From positions 1 through 57,772 of the forward strand of contig CAZUWH010000014.1 in assembly GCA_964624075.1 (NCBI GenBank): a stretch of 57,772 nt of DNA. The letters run 5' to 3'. This DNA is from CAZUWH01 sp964624075. GTDB lineage: Bacteria > Pseudomonadota > Alphaproteobacteria > Rhodospirillales > Rhodospirillaceae. The stretch's first letter is position 1; each line of letters begins with the position of its first letter. The position numbers and the translations under genes are program-made. Below are positions 27,138-35,907 of this stretch, one piece after another. The notes under the pieces are model-generated. The model did not search any database, was not told the origin of the DNA, and worked only from the letters and a program-made list of their open reading frames with translations.

Positions 27138-27593
27138 TCAGTCCCTCTCAATCGTTCGCACACTTGGCATTAAGGTGACACGAGACAGCGCAAGGCATGA
27201 GACCGTGTGGCAACCGCACAGCGTATAGCATAAGTCCCAGGCGGCAATCGCCTTTTTGTCGATTGGATCGAGAGATCCACCGGCTGGCCCGACACCCTCC
27301 ACGGCAGCGCCTGCAAGCGACCGTGCAGAACAGATTGCCATTTCATCACGCACTGCAATACCGCGATGCAGTATCAGTTCGTTCACAAAAAACAGTTTTC
27401 CTCCCATAATGTTTCATCATCATAATGTTGATGTATTCTGGAAGGAGTCGATCTATTTGACACATGGCGCCCTATCCCCCTTGTTGAAAGGGGGGGAGGT
27501 GATGTCGAGGGAGAATGGACGGCTGTGTAAAAGAGGCTCCCCTGTCTGGAAAGAATGGAACGGGCAGAAAATGAGAAAGTGAAGGAGCTGGAT
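27138..27593. other. Gap with half-palindrome repeat
   Basis: A 456-base stretch upstream of pepA and of the next plus-strand gene. At about 27466-27498 CTATCCCCCTTGTTGAAAGGGGGGAGG is one palindromic end of the CCTCCCC repeat family. The remainder has no supported gene. The promoter of pepA should lie in the 27140-27300 part, but I could not choose a convincing -35/-10 pair. Confidence 0.5.
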
Positions 27594-27842
27594 ATGACAT
27601 TCGATCCTCTGTATTGCCCAAGAAGCGGTTGTCGAACTTTCGGTGTATCTCTGTATAACGCTGATGTGCGTAGTCTTCTGAAAGACAACCGCAGCCATGC
27701 CCTTTTTCATGATGACTGGGCCAACGAGCATTGCCAGCGCGTGACTGCCAGGAACGAAGACGAAGCCCGAGAGCTGACATATGCCCGCTTCCGTCCGGAG
27801 GAAGGCTTTGTCATTACCGACGTCGTTCCCCTTGTCTTTTAG
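27594..27842 (+). CDS. Hypothetical small protein, 82 aa
   Basis: I do not recognise it. GAAGGAGCTGGAT before the ATG at 27594 is a good ribosome binding site, and this start is preferred to the in-frame ATG at 27555. The protein is soluble with three Cys and several His residues (YCPRSGCRTF near the start, HDDWANEHCQ in the middle), then a basic/acidic helix (RNEDEARELTYARF) and a C-terminal FVITDVVPLVF. It could bind a metal, but the Cys spacing matches no motif I can name. A long hairpin follows 36 bases after the stop. Confidence 0.5.
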   Translation: MTFDPLYCPRSGCRTFGVSLYNADVRSLLKDNRSHALFHDDWANEHCQRVTARNEDEARELTYARFRPEEGFVITDVVPLVF

Positions 27843-27878
27843 TTAAGGATTCACACCGCTCCGGGAAGGTCAACACTC

Positions 27879-27920
27879 TCCCACATCTACGCCGGTTTTC
27901 CGGCCGGCGTAGATGTGGGA
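27879..27920. terminator. Long hairpin after the 82-aa gene
   Basis: TCCCACATCTACGCCGG pairs perfectly with CCGGCGTAGATGTGGGA, a 17-bp stem around an 8-base loop. No T-run follows on either strand. It may end or stabilise the upstream transcript, or be a repeat unit. No second copy was noticed in this window. Confidence 0.6.
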
Positions 27921-28097
27921 TCCGGTGGCATAGGGAATCGCTTGCTCCCAACGAGTCATCTGGGTACTGCCCCCCCTCCTTCCACTACGGCCTTCACATA
28001 TCCCTTTTTGACGATCTGATACGCAATATCAGTGCCTGCATGCCTTCGTAAGGATTTGAGCCCAGGATGGTCAATTCTGCTGGATCCCTCGGGAAAT

Positions 28098-28133
28098 CGT
28101 CATGCCCGTGCAAGCGGGTATCCATGACACGCT
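28098..28133. repeat. REP-like short palindrome
   Basis: GTCATGCCCGTGCAAGCGGG followed by TATCCATGAC has the layout of the widespread proteobacterial REP-type repeat (GTCAT-CCCG-n-CGGG-ATCCATG). It lies in the 354-base gap upstream of the ygfZ 3' end. A short open frame across it on the minus strand is the usual spurious REP translation. Degenerate relatives may occur at 7406 and 11625. Confidence 0.5.
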
Positions 28134-28196
28134 CATAGGTATGAATTCCTACCACTGTCGGCGCTTGAGGGAGGTCACGATCAAGGCTCAAGAGTG

Positions 28197-29108
28197 TTAG
28201 TCTCCAGGCCGAAGGGGCAGAACCATCCATCCCGGAAGACGGGGGAAGAGACGTGTCGTGCCGGCGTGGAAGGGGCGGGAAGCGTGTTGCGCCTGTGCCA
28301 ATGCTTCGAGCCGGATCAGGGCCAGGCCAATGCCTTCCGTGGCAGACCGCATCTCACCGGCCTCCCTGCCATCTAGCAGCAATGGTGTTCCCGGCACCGG
28401 GACAGGACCTTCAACCATCACGGGTACCAGCCGTTTTTTGATCAGGCCACGATACTTGCTGCGGGTGGTGACTTCTTGTCCCACGTAACATCCCTTGCCG
28501 AAATCCACGCCATTTAGTTCCTCGAAGCCGCACTCAAGCAGTCCCGCCCGCTCGACCACGATGTCGCGGCTGCCGTCCGGAAGGCCGAGTTCCAGCCGCA
28601 ACCGCTCGTAGGCTATCTGCGCTGTCTCGTTGCAGCCGGCTTCATGCAGAGTTTCCATCACATCCGACGGCATACCCATCAGCCGGACACCGATGGCAGG
28701 CAGACGTGGATCAACATAGCTTACACCTCCCCCGGCAAGGTGATGCACTGTCTTCATGGCCAATCCCAGGGCAGCCGCCGTCCCTGGACCGAAAGCGACT
28801 GCCACGATCCAGTCATTTTCCACGGTCAAGGTAACGGCTGCCCGCAATCGGAACCGCCCCAGCCGTGTTCTCAAATCTTCCAGCCGTACAGCCTCCGCGT
28901 CCAGAAGCAGCCGCTCCGCCGCTTCTGCAACAAAAAAATCATGCAGGAATTTCCCCTGGGATGTCAGCAAGGCCGCATGTATAACCCCGTTTGCGGACAC
29001 CTTGTTGACATCGTTTGAAACCAGTCCTTGGAGAAAGGAACGGCGATCCGTTCCGGCGATGGCGAACACCCCCCGCTGCGGCAGGACACAGAACGATACG
29101 GCGGACAT
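28197..29108 (-). CDS. ygfZ: YgfZ/GcvT-domain folate-binding Fe-S assembly factor
   Basis: About 303 aa. The family acts with tetrahydrofolate in maturation or repair of certain Fe-S enzymes. The diagnostic motif KGCYVGQEVTTR is intact near residue 205, preceded by FEELNGVDFG. The N-terminal GcvT-like fold begins VLPQRGVFAIAGTDRRSFLQ. The ATG at 29108 has GTGGGGGGAATC upstream; the frame reads open to 29222 without homology. It stands alone. Its function fits the heavy Fe-S load of the sulfur module, though the gene is general in proteobacteria. Confidence 0.92.
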   Translation of the reverse strand: MSAVSFCVLPQRGVFAIAGTDRRSFLQGLVSNDVNKVSANGVIHAALLTSQGKFLHDFFVAEAAERLLLDAEAVRLEDLRTRLGRFRLRAAVTLTVENDWIVAVAFGPGTAAALGLAMKTVHHLAGGGVSYVDPRLPAIGVRLMGMPSDVMETLHEAGCNETAQIAYERLRLELGLPDGSRDIVVERAGLLECGFEELNGVDFGKGCYVGQEVTTRSKYRGLIKKRLVPVMVEGPVPVPGTPLLLDGREAGEMRSATEGIGLALIRLEALAQAQHASRPFHAGTTRLFPRLPGWMVLPLRPGD

Positions 29109-29244
29109 GATTCCCCCCACTTCTCCACGCTTCCACTGTCCCATTTTCACATGGCAGACAGCGTGGCGTGACGCAAGGGGACAAAGGGCTACCGTATGCA
29201 CACCCCTTTGCCGGTCCGGCATGTTCTATTGATCTGGAACGGCA

Positions 29245-29425
29245 GGCTCTCCCCCTTGAATCGGGAGAGGGTTTTAGGGTGGGGGTGATGTTCCGTCTGG
29301 AACGTATCAGCCCGTAGGCCCGATGGCGTGGCCGTTGTGGGCCCCCTCACCGCCTAATCAAGTGTCACGATTACCCTCACCCCGACCCTCCCCCATCAAG
29401 GGGAGGGGGTGTTCCGCCCAGATAG
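29245..29425. repeat. Palindrome-bounded intergenic repeat (copy 2)
   Basis: It begins with CTCTCCCCCTTGAATCGGGAGAGGG and ends with CCTCCCCCATCAAGGGGAGGG, both palindromes. Between them GTCTGGAAC, CAGCCCGTAGGCCCGATGGC and GCCCCCTCACCGCC match copy 1 at 7171-7345. The ends and size also match copy 3 at 41612-41790. It has no open frame of its own. The following 29426-29675 shows nothing recognisable apart from the end of the phage remnant. Confidence 0.7.
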
Positions 29426-29675
29426 AGAGGATCTTCCCTTCACCATATCACATGCATTGTCCATTTACGGCTGTCCATGAGACAGCTCCTGGTAACATTC
29501 ATGTTTCAACGGCTGGAATCAGGGCGGGGAGGCCGGGCCGCTTTCGCGTCCTGTTTCAGTCCTCATTCCTCGAACATGGAAAGCCGACATGGGGGGCCCC
29601 CTCGTTTCCCCTTCGAGTCTATGGCGTGAAGTCCACTGCCGCCCGGAAGCTGCCGAGACCTGGGCGCCACTCTGC

Positions 29676-31080
29676 CTACGCCTTCTTAGCCACAGGCAGG
29701 CGCATCGGCTCGGCCAGAAGACAACCCGATACGGGGCATCCAGACCATCGTCACGTCCGTTCGTGCCTGGTTGCCACTCACGCATTTCGGTGATGAACGG
29801 TGTTGTCCGGACCAATCGGTGGGCGTGCAGAGCCCCGGCGGCAAGGATGGCATCGAAGGCATCGATGATGCGGACGTCCTTGTTGCGGGTTGAGATCACC
29901 TCGATGACAGAGCATAGCACCTGCTACTCGGCCAGTTCCCGCCGCAACAATCCGGGCAGAAACCGGCCCCAGACCATTGGTTTCCAGGCGCAGGGCCGGG
30001 ATGTACGACTCCTGCACGAACGTCGTCACCTGCCGACAGAGCTGATGGACCTCATCGTCGGGGCTGGCGGGATCATGCTGTAAATAGCAAATCTTGTGCA
30101 GCTAGTAACTGCCGCGATCATCGGTATAGACACAGGCGATAACCGCCGAATCTCCTCGCCCTGCTGCTCCATAGGCCGGGCCCCACCAGCATGATGCCGA
30201 AACCAGCCGCTGTCCCATGAGACGCAGCACCGTCTCGCCATTGCCTTCAATATAATCCAGTTCAGCGTCATAGAACTTGAGCCGATCAGGACCGAGACGC
30301 CCGTCGGCAATATTGACAGACCAGAGTAGCATCTGGCTTCGATCTTGTCTAGCGGGAAGCGCTCAGGCTAAGCGCTAAAGCTACGCGCATCGATAGGATT
30401 GATCTCGAGTTGCTGAAAGCCATCAAGAAACAACCACTCCTCTCAGGCTTCGGGCCGTGCCTCGGCCACATAGAGAGTGTGATAGGTGTGCGGCGTCCCT
30501 ATTGTACAGGGTCAGGCCGCCGGGAACTAGCACATACTCCACAGTTCAGCCAGACGATCCCGTAGGTCAGCCCGTTTCTCAGCCCGTTTCGGGGCCGTGT
30601 CGCAGGTATTGGGGACCTTGACATCATCACAGAGGATCACTTCGGCGACGGCTGCTGGTCACGTTGGCCCCAAGCCCCTTGGCCAACATGGACGGATCGC
30701 GCAACTCAGCCAGCCGGTTAACGATGAATTGGTCGGCGGCCCATTGCTCGCGCTGTTCCGGTTTCGGCCCCTGGGTCAGGGGGTGCCGTTCAATGATTCG
30801 TTTGGCGTTGCGGACCATCTTTTTGGCCAGGGCATGATCTGCCGCCAGAACCAGGATGCGCAGATCGGGTTCCTACCTCAGCATCCAGGCACAGAACAGG
30901 CCGATAATGGTCGATTTGCCAGAATCGCGGAAGGCCATCAGCAGGCCATTGCGTTCGGGTCCCTGCCAGCGCCTGGCCAAGCCACTGGGCCATCCGCACG
31001 TGGTGTTGGGGTGTTGTCAGGTGCTGACGGGTATTCCAGATCCAGATGAATTCGGGAAAATCGGGTGTGGTCGTCGTCAT
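29676..31080 (-). pseudogene. Phage terminase large subunit, multiply broken
   Basis: The start ATG at 31080 opens PDFPEFIWIWNTRQHLTTPQ and HHVRMAQWLGQAL, the N-terminus of a large terminase family in alphaproteobacterial prophages. In another frame follow a Walker A-type FRDSGKSTIIGLF and the coupling region AKKMVRNAKRIIERHPLTQG. The C-terminus, again shifted, has AFDAILAAGALHAHRLVRTTP, GRDDGLDA and VSGCLLAEPMRLPVAKKA ending at a TAG. The span equals about 468 codons, normal for the family. At least four indels make it inactive. Its ATG overlaps the stop of the upstream small gene. Confidence 0.8.
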
Positions 31081-31370
31081 GGTTCATCGTCCATCGCCTC
31101 AACGGCTGGGCGGGCCTCAGCTATCAGGCGATCCAAATCATTGATTCCCTCTGCGGGAAGGGTCTCTTTGCCTTCGGCCCAGCGTGCCAATTTGGTCAGC
31201 ATCTCGACGTGCGCCAGCGCTGCACGGGCTGCCGCATGGTAGGCGGCAAAGCCCTTGACATCCGCCGGCGGTTCCTCTCTCCCACGAAGCCGTCATAGCT
31301 TTCTACCGCCCGGGCAATGCCGTTGTGCCAGGGTCTGTTTGAGTCGCTTGCGCGGGTCCTTCCAGGACCC
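31077..31370 (-). pseudogene. Small phage protein upstream of terminase (possible small subunit), frameshifted
   Basis: After joining two 1-base shifts the product reads KDPRKRLKQTLAQ, GIARAVESYDGF, then PADVKGFAAYHAAARAALAH and ARWAEGKETLPAEGINDLDR, ending MDDEP. It is helical and acidic, and its stop overlaps the terminase ATG, as expected for translational coupling with the large subunit. I infer a terminase-small-subunit-like role from position only. Confidence 0.5.
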
Positions 31371-31402
31371 TCTTTTCCCTCCCAATCCGGGGGAAAGGTT
31401 TA

Positions 31403-31571
31403 GTGTCCTTCCATCTTTGCGGCCGCGTTCGAAGCTCCAGATGTTGTCGAACGTACCCGTAACGGAACCGCTGAACTGACCGCACATGACTCCATCAGCG
31501 TCCAACACCACCGTGAAGCTGCCGATAGTTGCTGCATTGACAGGAGATGCAGCCAGAAATAAAGACATCAC
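31403..31571 (-). pseudogene. Fragment of unknown (probably phage) protein
   Basis: An ORF beginning MSLFLAASPVNAATIGSFTV and continuing VLDADGVMCGQFSGSVTG looks like a beta-rich structural fragment. The start may simply be an internal Met. It lies between two phage remnants on the same strand and runs into unrelated sequence. No family is recognised. Confidence 0.3.
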
Positions 31572-31739
31572 CTATGGTGATTGCTGACAGAAACCTTCTC
31601 AGTGCTAATATCCTCATGCCTGCACATGTAAAGTATTATGAAAAGGCGCTGATGGATGCAAGATGATATGGGGGCATGTCGATCCTTCACGTTTCGTCTG
31701 ATCTGCCGATGAGGAATCGCGCTGTGGAGGAGGCATGGC

Positions 31740-31960
31740 CTCCCCGCACCTTTTCGATCCCGATTGTTTCCCGCGCTGCACGTGCCGCCTGTGTTCACGT
31801 TGGCAATGATGATATCCCCGGTGCGCAGCACGTTGGTTGCACTGCTGAAGTAGCCGGTGGTATCCTCCGTTGGAGCCGTATCTGGTGTAGTGTAGTGCCA
31901 CAAAGTAAAGCCGTTAGCATAGGCGAGAACGGACAGATTTCTGCTCCGGTAGGCCGTGGA
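31740..31960 (-). pseudogene. Phage structural protein remnant (head region)
   Basis: The minus strand reads NLSVLAYANGFTLWHYTTPD, then a TTGYFSSATNVLRTGDIIIANV segment. This is a pattern I associate with small proteins encoded beside capsid genes in alphaproteobacterial prophages. The sequence loses the expected C-terminus after NTGGT, where the frame becomes Arg-rich. The function is structural by association only. Confidence 0.5.
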
Positions 31961-32001
31961 AGGATGCTCCTGTCGAGAGAAAAGTGGGTGATCACGAAGG
32001 G

Positions 32002-32840
32002 TCAGGCGATGGACGCATCGTCATCAACCCTGGTTTTCACCACGCCAGCCGAGTCGATCAGAACAGTACCCCGGCTCATCATGTTGTTGGCGAACCAAGC
32101 GGCCCAGTCACCATGCCAGGTCAGATCGGTAGTGACGTCCTTGCCGACTGCGTGGCCGACGGCAGTTTTGTGATAGACGAATACGTCGCGATCATCCCCT
32201 GCGCCGAGCGGCAGGCCGGTGTGCATGATCCCAGACGATGCCAAGCCATTTCCGGCTCTTAGTGCCCTTAAGCCAGGGCAGTTCATCGCCGACGTAGTCG
32301 GAGTCGGAGAATTCTGGCATGCTCAGAAGCTCGTTCCACTGAATGGGCGCCTACCACGCCAAATCGCTGGCCGTCGTCAGGCACGTCCTGGCTGTTCAAA
32401 AGTTCAAAGGCGTCAAGGACCAGCCCCTTGGTCAGACCGGCGGTGTAGTCGCCCACCACCTGCGTAGCGCTACCTAAGGTATTAATGATTAGTTCGTCGG
32501 TTTTGCGTCTCAATGCATAGGTGCCGGCATTGGCGATGACATGCCGCTCATCGTGATTGATCCGGATTTCATCCAGGGTGTCGATTCAGTCGCCAGCGTA
32601 ATAATCATACAATGTACAACTCCTCAGTTGTATGATCAACGTTCATAACGGGCACCTCGCCATGACGCGCCTTGGTCGAAGCTGTTCCCCCTGCCTACGG
32701 CCTGGAATACACAGGTCGAGCCGACGGCATTGTTTTTCACCCTTACCGTATTGCGCAGTTTCGAGCCCAGGCGCTGGTAGACGGCATGAACCTCTTTTCC
32801 GAACATTTTCACGAAATGATTGGTGATCGAAGTAGATCAT
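32002..32840 (-). pseudogene. Phage major capsid protein, frameshifted
   Basis: Joined segments are MIYFDHQSFRENVRK, AVYQRLGSKLRNTVRVKNNA (shifted), RINHDERHVIANAGTYALRR, KTDELIINTLGSATQVVGDY, DAFELLNSQDVPDDGQRFGV, SMPEFSDSDYVGDELP (shifted), MHTGLPLGAGDDRDVFVYHK and MMSRGTVLIDSAGVVKTRVD. The order and sequence match a full capsid protein of about 280 aa. A TGA interrupts YYAGD-ID, where relatives as I recall them have Trp. At least three frameshifts are present. Confidence 0.75.
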
Positions 32841-33149
32841 GAGCGGTTTCCTCCGTTGAAGGTCAGGAGACGTAGTCGGGTGTGGCAGAGCTCAGGAATG
32901 GTTCCCTCCGCTCGCCGGAATGCTCCCAGTTGCGGGGAAGACGATTCTGTTGTGTATGACAGCAGTTTTTACGTACAGATTTTACTGCATGGGTGTATGC
33001 TCTCCTCTTGTTCATATGGAGAGTTGTACATGTCACTAACAGGCGCTGGACATGGGAAGAGAGTGAGGGAAAAGGAATTCTATGAAGGATTAACACGTTC
33101 AAAGGGAACATGATGGTAGTTCTGTTACACGTATAGATTAAGCTGCCAG
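32841..33149. other. Gap without a recognised gene
   Basis: About 309 bases between the phage capsid remnant and the chemoreceptor-like remnant. It is AT-richer than average (for example 32960-33110). Short open frames have no recognisable motif. No attachment site or integrase remnant was found. Confidence 0.4.
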
Positions 33150-33835
33150 CGTGCTGTTCACCAACTGTTTTGATGCTTTTCATGCCTTTGTTGATCTTGA
33201 TCAGTTGGCAGAGGATCTGCGCATTCTGTCCCTTAATGCCGAATTAGCGGCCGGGCGTGCCTGCCGGTGATCGCGGTCGAGCGGTGCGTGCGCTGACGCA
33301 ATATGCGCGGGCCCCTGGTGAGCCAGCTGGCTGTCGTCCAGGGTGACATTCGCAATATCCGCGGCAACACCTATATCAACAGTGCCAAAGGCCTGAAGGA
33401 GCTGAGTTATTTATGCTTGTTCGGACGTGCTGCCATGACCTGTAACGCCACCGCTCGAACCGACCAAATCCGTGCCGCCCTTGAGAAGGCCCAGGGTCAT
33501 GTTCTGGAGAGGTTGTGCGAGACAGTAGCATATATGCTGGAGGATGTTCATGCCTTAAGTGAACGCACCCAGTAAGTTACTGTGAGTAGTATCACAATCC
33601 GGCAGCATCGCGACCCAACATCGCCATCGAGGCTACCAGCGCCGGTCAATACGAAGTAGAATTCCGCACCGTTGCCCAGACCATGTGCTGCTATGTTGAT
33701 ATGCTGCGGGAAATTGGGGACAAGGTGAACACGGTAGTGCGCTCAGCCGAACGCAACGGCCAGGCGCTCAAGCGCCTGGCAACAGAGGAAAGCATGGCGC
33801 TGATGACGCTGGGTAAGGACAGGAAAAGGGCATGA
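33150..33835 (+). pseudogene. Chemoreceptor-like helical signalling protein, broken
   Basis: Segments in changing frames read VDLDQLAEDLRILSLNAELAAG, then RGRAVRALTQYA, then LVSQLAVVQGDIRNIRGNTY and, after a further break, NIAIEATSAGQYEVEFRTVA to ALMTLGKDRKRA. The core resembles the methyl-accepting hairpin (ISLNAxxEAARAGxxGRGFxVVA type). Its stop overlaps the ATG of the next gene, so the two were once co-translated. The N-terminus is missing and at least two frameshifts are present. Confidence 0.55.
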
Positions 33836-34594
33836 AGTGCATCGCCCCCTACAATTATGACAATCATTACTAGCTTGCGTTCGGACAGGATCCCAACCGC
33901 CCCAGGAATGTCATTGACACCAATCAACTCGTGGTGATCGGCGATGGGGTGGCTGTCCTGCTGGATCCTGGTGGAACGGGAATCTTTCCCCGTATGCTTG
34001 CTGCCTTGACCGGCGAAATCGGTGTTGAGGCTGTGCATCATATTTTCGTTTCTCATCAAGACCCTGATACGGGATCATCCCTTGCCTTGTAGCGACGTAT
34101 CTGTCCAGACAACCTAAAGGTATACCTCTCCTGGGTGTAGACAGGCTTCATGTCCCATTACGACAGCAAGGTGTCTTTCCCGACCATTCCGGACCAGGGA
34201 ATGGAAATAACGGTCGGACGATCGCGCTTGCGTCTCCTGCCGACCCACTACCTGCATTCATCCGGCAACTATCATGTCTATGATCCCAAATCGAGGATCA
34301 TGTTCTTAGGAGACGTCGGAGCAGCACTCGTTCCCGAAGGAAGCCAGCGGGACATGTTCGTTTGCGATTTTACGCACCACGTGCAATATATGGATGGCTT
34401 CCACCGGCGCTAGATTTGGATCGCCGCAGGCCCGGGATGCGTGGATCGCCATGGTTTCCAGGCTGGAGATTGATATTCTCGCCCTGCAACACGCCCTTCT
34501 GTTCAAAGGCGATGATGTCGGGCGCTTCCTGGACTGGTTCAAAAAACCGGAGCTGGGCAGCGGCGTGGCCTCCTTTGCCCGGGCAGCAACCTGA
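33832..34594 (+). pseudogene. ODP-type (oxygen-binding di-iron) metallo-beta-lactamase-fold protein, broken
   Basis: Reading from ATG 33832: MKCIAPYNYDNHY, TAG, LAFGQDPNRPRNVIDTNQLV, LLDPGGTG, IFVSHQDPDTGSSLAL, TAG, RRICPDNLKVYLSWV, TAG, TGFMSHYDSKVSFP, then LPTHYLHSSGNYHVYDPKSR and FLGDVGAALVP, ending after a frameshift in IAMVSRLEIDILALQHALLF and VGRFLDWFKK. The flavodiiron-like His/Asp ligands (SHQDPD, THYLHS, LGDVG, LQHA) are recognisable. ODP proteins partner chemoreceptors in oxygen sensing. Three TAG codons and a shift make it inactive as read. Confidence 0.7.
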
Positions 34595-35165
34595 TTGCCT
34601 ACCCCCAGGGGAAAACATCCGGAAAGAACCGTAGATGCCCTGGTTGCTAGATGAACAGATATCTGTTAATAGGATTAAAGTCAAGAACTTTCTGTCCCTC
34701 CTCTCAAGAATTTTCAGGGCCGGGGAAAGCGGCCGGGAAAAAGGCCGGATGACCGGAAAGGCGATCCCGGCGCGCCCGGTGTTTGCGACCATCGAATGTC
34801 ACTTTTGATTTGTATGATTTTCACGCGACGGCCTGCCGTAGCGCGCTCTTATGACTTGATGCGCCAAGGCGCCCAGCAGTGGCCGCCCAGCATTTGAGAG
34901 GGAAGAGTGCGCCATCGGACCTCTTGCAAAAGTCTTCTCCCGGGCCAGGGAGGGCGGAACACCCACGCTCCTGAGCGTTCTGCAAGGGAGAGGTCTATGC
35001 CTGTTTCCTGGTTCAGTCGCCTTGCGGAACAATGTGCCAGACGTTGCAAACCTGAATCAGGCAGGCTATAACCGGGCTACGAAAACAGCCAAAATGAACG
35101 GTGGCAGCCATGCTCCAGGGCAGTGCTTCTAGGGGGCTTCATGCGATCACAACGGAACAGTCACA
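34595..35165. other. Gap upstream of rpmI
   Basis: 571 bases with no supported gene. This segment should contain the promoter and leader of rpmI-rplT-pheS. A short AT-rich run (34655-34690) is present, but no clear -35/-10 pair or attenuator could be assigned by eye. infC, a common upstream partner of rpmI, is absent. Confidence 0.4.
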
Positions 35166-35363
35166 ATGCCCAAACTGAAAACCAAAAGCGCCGTGAAAAA
35201 GCGGTTCAAGCTGACCGCTAGCGGAAAAATTAAAGGCAATGTCGCCTACAAGAAGCATAATCTGCGCAAACGCCCGCAAAGGATGAAACGTCAGGCGCGT
35301 GGCACCTTTATCCTGGCCAAGGGAGATGCCAGCATTGTCAAGAAATACATGCCCTATGGCTGA
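35166..35363 (+). CDS. rpmI: Ribosomal protein bL35
   Basis: 65 aa, complete. It starts MPKLKTKSAVKKRFKLTASG and ends IVKKYMPYG, the conserved bL35 sequence: small, very basic, part of the 50S subunit. It is followed after 18 bases by rplT. GGAACAGTCACA before the ATG is a weak ribosome binding site. Confidence 0.96.
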   Translation: MPKLKTKSAVKKRFKLTASGKIKGNVAYKKHNLRKRPQRMKRQARGTFILAKGDASIVKKYMPYG

Positions 35364-35381
35364 TCGGAGGGAGGCCAAGTC

Positions 35382-35744
35382 ATGAGCCGCGTCAAAAGGG
35401 GTGTCGCCGCCCATGCCCGTCACAAGAAAATCCTTGCTATGGCCAAAGGCTACCGTGGCCGCAATGCCAGGGTTTTCCGTATTGCCATCGAGAAGGTCGA
35501 AAAAGCCCTGCGCTATGCCTATCGTGACCGGCGTAACCGCAAGCGCACCTTCCGCGCCCTCTGGATCCAGCGCATCAATGCAGCCGTCCGTCTGCATGGG
35601 TTGACGTATTCCCGTTTTATGGACGGATTGAGGAAATCAGGTGTAACGCTGGACCGCAAGGTGTTGGCTGATCTCGCCGTTCGTGAACCGAAGGCATTCT
35701 CGACCTTGGTCCAGCAGGTTGAAGCTGCCCTCGGCATGTCCTGA
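35382..35744 (+). CDS. rplT: Ribosomal protein bL20
   Basis: 120 aa, complete. It starts MSRVKRGVAAHARHKKILAM and contains the RNA-binding basic helix (YRDRRNRKRTFRALWIQRIN). It is essential for early 50S assembly. CGGAGGGAGGCCAAGTC precedes the ATG, a strong ribosome binding site. The order rpmI-rplT-pheS is the standard one. Confidence 0.97.
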   Translation: MSRVKRGVAAHARHKKILAMAKGYRGRNARVFRIAIEKVEKALRYAYRDRRNRKRTFRALWIQRINAAVRLHGLTYSRFMDGLRKSGVTLDRKVLADLAVREPKAFSTLVQQVEAALGMS

Positions 35745-35907
35745 TGGTCTTCCCGGGGGGGATCATACCGGCGCACGCACGGTCTGACATGTCATCGGAG
35801 TTGCCCGCCGATCTCAAGCGGCCCGTGCGGTGGCAGTCGGGTGTGCGGGTGGGTGTGGGCCCGGCGCGGGCAGGCCAGAGACAATCAGGCCGCAAACAGG
35901 GGTGATC

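Noticed and set aside
29245..29425. CRISPR array from repeated CCCTCCCC/GGGGAGGG blocks
   Set aside because: Repeats are palindromic pairs at the ends of one element, not regularly spaced direct repeats with unique spacers, and no cas genes are present.
13072..34150. Possible amber recoding (pyrrolysine or suppressor tRNA), because several remnants have in-frame TAG
   Set aside because: TAG is the ordinary stop of many intact genes here (for example sat, hdrC, ettA, moaD). The same genes also carry frameshifts, and one Trp site became TGA. Simple decay explains the data.
29426..35165. An integrase, attachment sites or an active prophage around the terminase and capsid remnants
   Set aside because: I found no integrase or lysis genes and no flanking direct repeat by eye. 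All phage genes are broken.
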